Below, piece by piece: positions 7,924-13,117 of a DNA stretch of 13,423 bases. Each line of letters opens with the position of its first letter. The first letter of the stretch is position 1. The DNA lies in the NCBI GenBank assembly GCA_011048855.1, contig DSCZ01000381.1, positions 1-13,423 of the forward strand, given 5' to 3'. Made by a program: the position numbers and the translations under genes. Under the pieces are notes generated by a model. The model was not told the DNA's origin. It made no database searches and saw only the letters and a program-made list of their open reading frames with translations. This stretch comes from Desulfobacteraceae bacterium. Lineage in GTDB: Bacteria > Desulfobacterota > DSM-4660 > Desulfatiglandales > Desulfatiglandaceae.

Positions 7924-8124
7924 ATGATCCGTGAATATTTGATTCCGGCTGCGATACTGGCCTGGGCTTTTTTTTATCTCCGGCGTACGTTCACCCGTAA
8001 AGGGGGCTGTTCATGCGCCGGATGCCCCATGGCGAGGTCAAACCACGCGCTGGGTGCCACAAAAAGCACGTGCACCCCCGCTTGTTGCCCTGCCGGTCAA
8101 GAGAGCGGTGAGGGGCAAACATGA
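7924..8124 (+). CDS. FeoB-associated Cys-rich membrane protein
   Basis: Short protein of 66 residues starting 6 nt after feoB. One N-terminal membrane helix (about 6-19) is followed by a basic stretch and a cytoplasmic-type tail with C29-x-C31-x2-C34 (CSCAGCP) and C50-x3-C54-C55. This is the pattern of the FeoB-associated Cys-rich membrane family, whose members occur directly downstream of feoB and are thought to help iron handling or complex assembly. The spacing and sequence make the assignment likely. The GAGGAGG at the end of feoB can serve as ribosome site. Its stop overlaps a possible upstream ATG at 8121 of the next frame. Confidence 0.85.
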   Translation: MIREYLIPAAILAWAFFYLRRTFTRKGGCSCAGCPMARSNHALGATKSTCTPACCPAGQESGEGQT

Positions 8125-8130
8125 TAAACC

Positions 8131-8151
8131 CCCTCGTTATTATAGCGAGGG
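8131..8151 (+). other. Intergenic hairpin between the Cys-rich protein gene and the small secreted protein gene
   Basis: A nine-pair stem closed by CCCTCG/CGAGGG, with a 3-nt loop and one G-U pair, occupies the gap. No T-run follows, so it is not an intrinsic terminator. It may mark an mRNA processing or stability boundary between the transporter genes and the periplasmic-protein genes. Confidence 0.55.
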
Positions 8152-8177
8152 CAAACAAAAACTATGGAGGCTTTATT

Positions 8178-8498
8178 ATGATCAAGAAGTATTTCGTTTT
8201 GGCAGCAGTTTTTGGATGGTTGATTCTTCCCGGATCGGCTTCCGCTCACACCCCCTTGTTCTCATGCTTTGACAACGGAGATGAAACCATCTTCTGCGAA
8301 GGAGGCTTCTCCGACGGCTCGGGCGCAGCCAGCGTACCTATTATCGTCAAGGATGGGGAAGGAAACGTAATATTCAAAGGTGAGCTTTCCAGCACCAGTG
8401 ATATTGAGTTCAAAAAGCCTGAAGGAGATTATTCGGTGCTGTTCGACGGCGGGGAAGGACATAGAATCGAGATCCCGGGATCCAAAATCTTTGAGTGA
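8178..8498 (+). CDS. Small secreted protein of unknown function, feo-operon linked
   Basis: Protein of 106 residues with a clear signal peptide (about 1-23, ending GSASA). The mature chain would begin HTPLFSCFDNGD, with a histidine as first residue and two cysteines (FSC and FCEGG) able to form a disulfide or metal site. The rest is predicted beta-rich and acidic, with no catalytic motif that I recognise. The ATG at 8178 has GGAGG 7 nt upstream. An in-frame ATG at 8121 overlaps the previous stop but would put 19 residues, and the hairpin at 8131-8151, ahead of the signal peptide. It lies 12 nt before the DUF4198 gene, so a joint periplasmic role, perhaps metal binding, is inferred. Confidence 0.8.
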   Translation: MIKKYFVLAAVFGWLILPGSASAHTPLFSCFDNGDETIFCEGGFSDGSGAASVPIIVKDGEGNVIFKGELSSTSDIEFKKPEGDYSVLFDGGEGHRIEIPGSKIFE

Positions 8499-8510
8499 AA
8501 GGAGAAAGAC

Positions 8511-9344
8511 ATGAAGCGAGGATTACTGATTTTCACCGGTTTGATTGCCCTGTCCCTGTTTTGCATTACGCCCGCCTGGGCTCATTTTCAGATGCTCTAT
8601 ACCCCCCAGAGCGCCCTTGAGCGTGGGGGCGGGATGACCTTGAAGCTTGTTTTCACGCATCCCTTCGACGCCGGGCACACTATGGATATGGAACCGGTCC
8701 AGGAATTCTACGTCATGCACCGGCGCGGAGAAGAAGGAGAACCGCGAAAAACGGATCTGAAGGAATACCTGAAAGAAATCAACTGGACCGGCCGGGAAAA
8801 TTCAGGGAAAGCTTTCGAAGCCAAGTTACCGTCAAAGATCATGCGGTCGATGGGGGATTATATTTTTATTGTAGTTCCCGGCCCTTACTACGAAAAGGCG
8901 GATGATGAATACATTCAGCAATTCACCAAGATGATCGTGAATGTAGGCGGCATTCCCGGCAACTGGCATGAGCCTGCCGGTCTGCCGGCGGAAATCCTGC
9001 CGCTGGACAAGCCCTACGCCAACTGGACCGGCGGAGTTTTCCGGGGGATTGTGATGTCCGAAGGCAAGCCTGTGCCCCATGCCGATCTTGAAATCGAGTA
9101 TTTGAACTATAAACCGAACATGGAAAAAAATGCCTTCGAAGGTGAGGCTGAAATCAATGCGTCCCACCCGTCTTTTGAAACGATGGGCATACGTGCCAAC
9201 GCACAGGGGGAATTCGCCATCGGTCTCCCCAAAGCCGGGTGGTGGGGTATCGCCGCCCTGGGTTCCGGCCCCGTGGATCAACATAACGGCAAGGGGCTGG
9301 CACAGGAAGCCGTGCTCTGGATACAGGTAACCGACATACCTTGA
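8511..9344 (+). CDS. Secreted DUF4198-family protein, possible periplasmic metal-binding component
   Basis: Protein of 277 residues with a signal peptide (about 1-24, ending TPAWA). The mature protein would start HFQMLYTP. The layout fits DUF4198, related to periplasmic parts of Co/Ni uptake systems: an N-terminal beta-sandwich with VFTHPFDAGHTMDMEP (about 47-62), a middle FIVVPGPYYEKADDEYIQQF stretch, and a C-terminal carboxypeptidase-regulatory-like domain (about 170-277) with PVPHADLEIEY and ANAQGEFAIGLPKAGWWGI. Histidines and acidic residues are plentiful but no proven ligand set is visible. AAAGGAG precedes the ATG. As the last gene of the feo operon it probably captures or delivers a metal in the periplasm. 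Family assignment is fairly sure; substrate is not. Confidence 0.83.
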   Translation: MKRGLLIFTGLIALSLFCITPAWAHFQMLYTPQSALERGGGMTLKLVFTHPFDAGHTMDMEPVQEFYVMHRRGEEGEPRKTDLKEYLKEINWTGRENSGKAFEAKLPSKIMRSMGDYIFIVVPGPYYEKADDEYIQQFTKMIVNVGGIPGNWHEPAGLPAEILPLDKPYANWTGGVFRGIVMSEGKPVPHADLEIEYLNYKPNMEKNAFEGEAEINASHPSFETMGIRANAQGEFAIGLPKAGWWGIAALGSGPVDQHNGKGLAQEAVLWIQVTDIP

Positions 9345-9437
9345 ACCGCAAGGTCAACGAAATGCGCGCCGATTTCCAAATCTTCCCTGTTTGGCCTCGG
9401 TCGTGCGCTGTGACTACCTGCGGGGAAAAGACACCCC

Positions 9438-9466
9438 TACCCCCGGTGGCTTCTCAACCGGGGGTA
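9438..9466 (+). other. GC-rich hairpin after the DUF4198 gene
   Basis: TACCCCCGGT (9438-9447) is perfectly complementary to ACCGGGGGTA (9457-9466), with a 9-nt loop. No T-run follows directly, but a terminator-like hairpin starts 6 nt later. It may protect the 3' end of the feo transcript. The rest of the 9345-9519 gap holds no supportable gene. Confidence 0.6.
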
Positions 9467-9471
9467 ATAAT

Positions 9472-9507
9472 CAAGAATATCTTGCTGTATGAGCATTCTT
9501 GTTTTTT
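9472..9507 (+). terminator. Intrinsic terminator of the feo operon
   Basis: CAAGAAT (9472-9478) pairs with ATTCTTG (9495-9501). An inner GCT/AGC pairing follows a bulge, and the stem is followed at once by six T. It ends only 12 nt before the next start codon, so the T-run sits where that gene's leader would be. Confidence 0.6.
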
Positions 9508-9519
9508 AGGATTATATCT

Positions 9520-9819
9520 ATGAATAATACAATCAACATATATCAGTTAAATCAAAGTCTAAACAAACTACACGAAAAGATAGATACTCAGCTTGAGTTC
9601 CTGGTCGGGGTAACCACTTTTCAGCGCAAACTCGAAAAGGAGATTGCCGATCAAAACAAAGTTGACAAGGTTCCGCACCGCGAAAAACAACTCCTTCAGG
9701 TTTTGCAGGAAGCAATTTTCGTCCTGGAGGAAAGTCGGAAAGCATTCCGCTCGAAGCAGCTCGAATGCCTGCGCAAAAGACTGACAAAGGCACTGGTCGA
9801 TATAAGACAAACAGACTGA
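9520..9819 (+). CDS. Small helical, probably coiled-coil protein of unknown function
   Basis: Frame of 99 residues starting at ATG 9520. I do not recognise a family. The sequence is almost wholly helical and charged, with leucines spaced as in heptads (LNQSLNKLHEKIDTQLEFLV near the start; LLQVLQEAIFVLEESRKAF in the middle). A single cysteine lies near residue 88. There is no signal peptide or membrane helix. The ribosome site is weak (AGGA, about 8 nt upstream). It sits between the feo terminator and the second dtxR promoter. Its codons look ordinary for the region, and the frame runs cleanly to a stop 24 nt before the next -35. It may be expressed by terminator read-through. Confidence 0.6.
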   Translation: MNNTINIYQLNQSLNKLHEKIDTQLEFLVGVTTFQRKLEKEIADQNKVDKVPHREKQLLQVLQEAIFVLEESRKAFRSKQLECLRKRLTKALVDIRQTD

Positions 9820-9843
9820 AAAGGTTCTTTTTGAAAAAGTCCC

Positions 9844-9882
9844 TTGACAATTGTTGCCAGGCGGTTTATTAGAGGAGTCTAA
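9844..9882 (+). promoter_or_regulatory. Promoter and DtxR-type operator of the second dtxR gene
   Basis: TTGACA (9844-9849), 17 nt, TATTAG (9867-9872) is a near-consensus promoter. TTAGAGGAGTCTAA (9869-9882), a 5-bp inverted repeat with 4-nt centre, overlaps its -10. It has the same TTAG-N6-CTAA geometry as the feo operator at 3909-3922. Autoregulation or cross-regulation by the two DtxR proteins is inferred. Confidence 0.75.
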
Positions 9883-9916
9883 TAAGTTTAATACTCCAAA
9901 ACTCAAAGGGGCTGTT

Positions 9917-10459
9917 ATGACGGCGTCAACAGATCACTACAAGGCGGAAAAACCTTTAACCGCCACAATGGAAGATTATCTGGAAGCGATTTTTGACGTG
10001 GACAAAAACAAAAAGGTCGTCCGTGTCAAGGATATCGCCAAGCGGCTGGACGTCAAAATGCCCACGGTTACAAGTATGCTCAAGACGTTGAACGACAGAG
10101 GCCTGGTAAACTATGAGAAGTACGAATATGTGGAGTTGACCCCTACCGGGGCCGCTGTGGGCCGGGAGATGCGGCGCAGGCACCAGATGCTTTACCGGTT
10201 TTTAACCGGAATTTTAAAAATTGACATGAAAACAGCTGACAATGAAGCGTGTAAGATGGAGCACACCCTCAGCCCGGGTACGCTGGAGCGATTGACCGAT
10301 TTCATGGAATTCATCCAGACCTGCCCCCGGACAGGTGAGAGTTGGCTCAGCTTTTTTGAAGAGTTTCACAAGAAAGGGCATAAACCGGATAACTGCTCGA
10401 CATGTGCCGAGCAGTTCCTCTGCGAGCTGAAAGAGAAAGTCCAAGCACCGAAACAATAG
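9917..10459 (+). CDS. DtxR-family metalloregulator (no FeoA domain)
   Basis: Second DtxR-type repressor, 180 residues. It has the winged helix (about 14-78, with MPTVTSMLKTLNDRGLVNY at 48-66) and the metal/dimer helices (to about 134), but no SH3/FeoA tail. Ligand candidates are D20, E23, H89, C112, E115 and H116. C112 is in EACKMEH, matching the Cys-x2-Glu-His of classical DtxR, while D20/E23 match MntR, so the site looks hybrid. A cysteine set C136 (CPRTG), C160-x2-C163 and C169 resembles that of the DtxR-FeoA protein. The ATG at 9917 has AAAGGGG upstream. The frame also stays open upstream through the promoter from a TTG, which is not credible as a start. Monocistronic, with its own terminator. 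Confidence 0.92.
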   Translation: MTASTDHYKAEKPLTATMEDYLEAIFDVDKNKKVVRVKDIAKRLDVKMPTVTSMLKTLNDRGLVNYEKYEYVELTPTGAAVGREMRRRHQMLYRFLTGILKIDMKTADNEACKMEHTLSPGTLERLTDFMEFIQTCPRTGESWLSFFEEFHKKGHKPDNCSTCAEQFLCELKEKVQAPKQ

Positions 10460-10520
10460 CGGGAAAGGACTGTAGTCTGTCCGGGGAATAAGAATAAAAA
10501 GGTCATTGCCGACCCGCGAC

Positions 10521-10552
10521 CCGTCTTGAACGATTCTCGGACGGTTTTTTTT
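10521..10552 (+). terminator. Intrinsic terminator of the second dtxR gene
   Basis: CCGTC (10521-10525) pairs with GACGG (10540-10544), with an inner GAA/TTC pairing and a run of eight T (10545-10552). It ends just before the -35 of the next promoter. Confidence 0.7.
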
Positions 10553-10560
10553 GAAGGATA

Positions 10561-10599
10561 TTGTTAGAATCTCAAAACGTTTTTAGATAATTCTATCTA
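10561..10599 (+). promoter_or_regulatory. Promoter with inverted-repeat operator ahead of RNA element 1 and the STAS gene
   Basis: TTGTTA (10561-10566), 17 nt, TAGATA (10584-10589) forms a sigma70-like promoter. The perfect inverted repeat TAGATAATTCTATCTA (10584-10599) covers the -10. Within it TTAGATAATTCTAT (10583-10596) matches the TTAG-N6-CTAA operator at seven of eight fixed positions, so DtxR control is plausible. Confidence 0.55.
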
Positions 10600-10731
10600 T
10601 TAATTTAATTGCTGTTCGCCGCAGGGATGCCTTACGGTTCCATGTCCATTGCGCAGGCATGAGAAAAGTGAGGGCGTAACTCGAATGAAAAATCATCGGG
10701 TTGCGCCTTTTTTTATTCGCCGGAAGGCATC
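10598..10731 (+). ncRNA. Candidate structured leader or small RNA, copy 1
   Basis: This non-coding stretch shares colinear blocks with 13133-13262: TATTAATTTA (10598), ACGGTTCC (10634), and GGC-AT-GAG.AAAG.GAGG.CGT.AC (10656-10680), followed by an intrinsic terminator. GATGCCTTACGG (10626-10637) can pair with 10720-10731 at 11 of 12 positions, enclosing the element. A start near 10596 and an end at the T-run give about 119 nt. It could be a small RNA or an attenuated leader of the STAS gene. I could not assign it to a known riboswitch class. Confidence 0.5.
10673..10714 (+). terminator. Intrinsic terminator/attenuator within RNA element 1
   Basis: GGCGTAACTCG (10673-10683) pairs fully, with two G-U pairs, with CGGGTTGCGCC (10697-10707). 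ATGA/TCAT extends the stem inside, and seven T follow (10708-10714). No gene ends just before it, which points to attenuation or a small RNA rather than operon termination. Confidence 0.8.
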
Positions 10732-10841
10732 ATGACAGCCCTGCCGGTTCTACGATGGAGGAAATAATTAAATCCACATCCCTGCATATCGAGCGCACTG
10801 CTTGTGCGGTGAGGCCACAGTGATTCTAACGGAGGTGAAAG

Positions 10842-11198
10842 ATGAAAAGCAAATTTCAAGTGGCGATACAGAAAAACCAAGGCGGTCTCTATATGGCGAT
10901 CCGGGGGGACTTCGATGGAAGCTCCGCCTGTCGGCTGGCGAATCTGCTTCACGAAAAGTATGAAGGCAACGGTGAGGTGACCATAGATACACAGGGACTG
11001 AAAGCGATCAACCCTTTCGGTTGCAGCACCTTCCAAACCATGCTGGACCGTGCTGCTGTGCCGGCCAAACGTTTGACCTTTCGGGGAAACAACGCCCAAC
11101 TGATCGCCCCCGAAGGAAGTAAAATCGTGCCTGACCCCGACAAGCACCGCTGCAGGTGCAACGGCAGGTGCACAAACTGCAAATGCCATTCGAATTGA
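10842..11198 (+). CDS. STAS-like domain protein with Cys-rich C-terminal tail
   Basis: Small cytoplasmic protein, 118 residues. Residues about 5-95 resemble a STAS (anti-sigma-factor-antagonist-like) fold: MAIRGDFDGSSACRLANLL (18-36), VTIDTQGLKAINPFGCSTFQ (46-65) and RLTFRGNNAQLIAPEGSKI (77-95). The usual phospho-acceptor Ser is not obvious; a GCS (60-62) stands near its place. The tail HRCRCNGRCTNCKCHSN (102-118) holds C104, C106, C110, C113, C115 and two His, which looks like a metal or Fe-S binding knot. The GGAGGTGA ribosome site is close to ideal. It lies downstream of RNA element 1 and 37 nt before the AraC-family gene, so the two are probably co-transcribed. A metal-sensing or protein-interaction role is inference. 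Confidence 0.75.
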   Translation: MKSKFQVAIQKNQGGLYMAIRGDFDGSSACRLANLLHEKYEGNGEVTIDTQGLKAINPFGCSTFQTMLDRAAVPAKRLTFRGNNAQLIAPEGSKIVPDPDKHRCRCNGRCTNCKCHSN

Positions 11199-11202
11199 GT
11201 CT

Positions 11203-11216
11203 TAATTGATCAATTA
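11203..11216. promoter_or_regulatory. Perfect 14-bp palindrome between the STAS and AraC genes
   Basis: TAATTGATCAATTA is a perfect palindrome in the short gap before the AraC-family start codon. It may be an operator for autoregulation or just AT-rich chance. No clear promoter accompanies it. Confidence 0.3.
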
Positions 11217-11235
11217 TGCCGAATAGGACTGCTCG

Positions 11236-12153
11236 ATGAGACTTGATACCATTTCGGGGCATCCCGAACAAACACAGGAAGATCGACGTGTCGGTATAAC
11301 TCCCGGTGTCTGGAGTTTCCAACAGCTCCGCGTCTCCTTCTGGGGTCCGGCGACTACCGTGAATCCCCTTGGGCAATGTGATTCGGAAACGGGTCTCTGC
11401 CGGATGCTCGTATGCCTGAAGGGCGACCTGCGGCTCTGCATGGCCGGTATTGGAAAAGAGTGTGATTTTTTCGTGCCCTCCGGCAACTGCAGCCTGCATT
11501 ACCACCCGGGGTATTGCAGCTGCCTCGATTGTCTTGACTGCGGGCACAACGATCGACAGCAGTTCTTTGAGCTGGCCTGCCCTGCCCGCACATTCGTGGA
11601 ACTGGCTGAAGGCACCCGGGTCGGCCGGGAGCTGGCTGCCGCCGTCGATACAGAACTGCCACTGCAGATCCTCCAGCCGATGACCCCGGAGATCCACCGG
11701 GTGTTGATCTCTCTTCAGGAAGCTCGGCCGGAATCCGGCGGAGCAGCGACGCTGGTGATTGCCAAGAGCATGGAAATCTTGTGGTTCTTCACCCAAGCAC
11801 AGGATGAAACGATTGGCCATAAGCTGTCGAGGGACACCTGCAGGGCCGTTGAAAAAGCGTGCTCCATTCTGGAAAACATGATGGCGGATCCGCCGCCCCT
11901 CGAGTCCCTTGCCGCACGGGTCGGAATGAGCCTGTCCAAGTTCAAGCAGGTTTTCTCCCTTGTGTACGGCATGCCCCCTTACGCGTATCTCAGGCTACTG
12001 CGAATGGAACGAGCCAAACACCTGCTGTCCGCGCGAAAAATGAGCGTCACCGAATCGGCCTTTGAGGTCGGCTACAGCAACCTGAGTCACTTTGCCAAGA
12101 TTTTTGCCGCTCACTACGGTATAAAGCCGTCGCAAGCCAGGCATGGATGCTGA
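11236..12153 (+). CDS. AraC-family transcriptional regulator with Cys-rich sensor half
   Basis: DNA-binding regulator, 305 residues. The C-terminal AraC domain (about 195-303) has two helix-turn-helix units: LESLAARVGMSLSKFKQVFS and the highly typical SAFEVGYSNLSHFAKIFAAH near the end. The N-terminal half resembles PchR-like regulators in layout but carries eleven cysteines in its first 120 residues: C48, C55, C60, C68, C76, C85, C94-x-C96-x2-C99-x2-C102 and C115. H88, H90 and H104 lie beside the cluster. This suggests a metal, Fe-S or redox sensor. AGGA lies about 8 nt before the ATG. It follows the Cys-tailed STAS gene by 37 nt and precedes a secreted FmdE-like gene, its likely target. The family is certain; the signal is inferred. 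Confidence 0.92.
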   Translation: MRLDTISGHPEQTQEDRRVGITPGVWSFQQLRVSFWGPATTVNPLGQCDSETGLCRMLVCLKGDLRLCMAGIGKECDFFVPSGNCSLHYHPGYCSCLDCLDCGHNDRQQFFELACPARTFVELAEGTRVGRELAAAVDTELPLQILQPMTPEIHRVLISLQEARPESGGAATLVIAKSMEILWFFTQAQDETIGHKLSRDTCRAVEKACSILENMMADPPPLESLAARVGMSLSKFKQVFSLVYGMPPYAYLRLLRMERAKHLLSARKMSVTESAFEVGYSNLSHFAKIFAAHYGIKPSQARHGC

Positions 12154-12211
12154 TCTTTGCCGTGCTTCCCGTAAATTCCGGCTTCGAGCGATAGTTTTTT
12201 GGCTTCAAGAG

Positions 12212-12225
12212 TTAGCCATCTCTAA
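12212..12225. promoter_or_regulatory. DtxR-type operator upstream of the FmdE-like gene
   Basis: TTAGCCATCTCTAA, flanked by G and C to give GTTAG...CTAAC, is the third exact TTAG-N6-CTAA site in the window. It lies 145 nt before the start codon. A TATAAA -10 candidate is at 12238-12243, but the -35 is not clear. The remaining leader (12244-12369) has a weak CCCGG/CCGGG pairing and no gene. Confidence 0.6.
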
Positions 12226-12369
12226 CAGAAGACGTGCTATAAAACAGTCATACAAAATTGTGCTTCGTTCGTTCCCGGTTGCATATCTTGATCATGGTCT
12301 GTTTCCGGGTCATCGCCTTTTCCATATAAAAGGGCATATTTTTCAACATCAAAATTCTAGGAGGAAAAA

Positions 12370-13095
12370 ATGATTATTGCAGTTTCGAAAGCGCGGTGGT
12401 TGGTGATGTCGGTGGTGGCTTTGTGTCTGTTTTTCGGACTCCAATCCTTGTCCAAAGCTGCCTGCCCGGGCAAAACAGCCCCCTACCCCGAATCCGTAAA
12501 GGATTTGCCACCAATAACATTTGTCCGTGAAGGCGAAACCAGAGCCATCAGCCTGTGCGACGCCTTCGATTTTCACGGCCATGCCTGCCCCGGCGCAACG
12601 ATGGCTTTCATGGCCGTGCGCTATGGTCTCGAGTTGTTGTACGGCCCCGAAACACCGTCGGTAGACGATCTGATTATTGTAACAAGGGCGCCCGGAGGCC
12701 CGATGGATCTTCTGGATCTGATCATGAAAGGCGAAGATCGAGCCAAGCGGACCTGGCCGCCGGCGGGCATCACCCGTAATGCCGAAAACTTTGTTTTCCA
12801 GTTTTACCGAAAATCCACGTTACAAAGCGTAATCGTGAAGCTTGAGGACGGACTTTGGCCGAGAGATTGGTTCGAACTAAGGGATAAATTCAAAGCCGGA
12901 AAAATCACCGATGCCGAGCAGAAGAAACGTCAGAAGGACCGACAGTCTATCCTCCGGGAGTTTCCCAAAAAGTCTTTCTCAGAACTGTTCGGGGAACCCG
13001 AGGTCTTTACCTTTATTGCCTGGGGAAACATCGAGTCGGGCGAAATGGACAACTGCATCCGGCAGCAGAGGAAAGCAATGAAAAGCGCACAATAG
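12370..13095 (+). CDS. Secreted FmdE-like protein
   Basis: Protein of 241 residues with a signal peptide (about 1-30, ending SLSKA). The mature part starts ACPGKT. The FmdE hallmark FHGHACPGATMAFMAVRYGL lies at 68-87 and supplies H69, H71 and C73 as likely metal ligands. FmdE is named for a formylmethanofuran dehydrogenase subunit, but exported stand-alone versions occur in bacteria and are tentatively linked to metal handling. The second Cys motif usual in the family is replaced here by RAPGGPMDLLDLI (106-118). A charged, Lys-rich C-terminal helix follows (about 165-207). The AGGAGG ribosome site is strong. An operator-like TTAG-N6-CTAA lies upstream. Enzymatic function is unlikely; periplasmic metal binding is the best guess. 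Confidence 0.82.
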   Translation: MIIAVSKARWLVMSVVALCLFFGLQSLSKAACPGKTAPYPESVKDLPPITFVREGETRAISLCDAFDFHGHACPGATMAFMAVRYGLELLYGPETPSVDDLIIVTRAPGGPMDLLDLIMKGEDRAKRTWPPAGITRNAENFVFQFYRKSTLQSVIVKLEDGLWPRDWFELRDKFKAGKITDAEQKKRQKDRQSILREFPKKSFSELFGEPEVFTFIAWGNIESGEMDNCIRQQRKAMKSAQ

Positions 13096-13117
13096 GTTCC
13101 AAGCGCATATTTCAAAT

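Noticed and set aside
8121..8177. Earlier in-frame start for the small secreted protein
   Set aside because: It would put 19 non-signal residues, encoded across a stable hairpin, ahead of a good signal peptide. ATG 8178 has GGAGG at ideal spacing.
9341..9523. 60-codon frame after the DUF4198 gene
   Set aside because: It begins at a non-ATG codon inside the previous stop region, crosses a GC-rich hairpin and a terminator, and has no recognisable features.
9820..9840. Possible terminator from the CTTTTT/AAAAAG stem after the small helical gene
   Set aside because: The stem is AT-only, with no GC-rich base and no T-run in the right place.
10598..10731. Assignment of the RNA element to Moco, GEMM, cobalamin or fluoride riboswitches
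   Set aside because: I could not match the conserved cores of these classes by eye. The GATGCC segment alone is not evidence. A covariance search is needed.
10755..10823. 22-codon frame between RNA element 1 and the STAS gene
   Set aside because: It has no clear ribosome site and no distinguishing sequence. A leader peptide is possible but unsupported.
11008..11820. Minus-strand open frame of 270 codons
   Set aside because: It is antisense to the STAS and AraC genes, both of which have clear family motifs. It shows no domain of its own.
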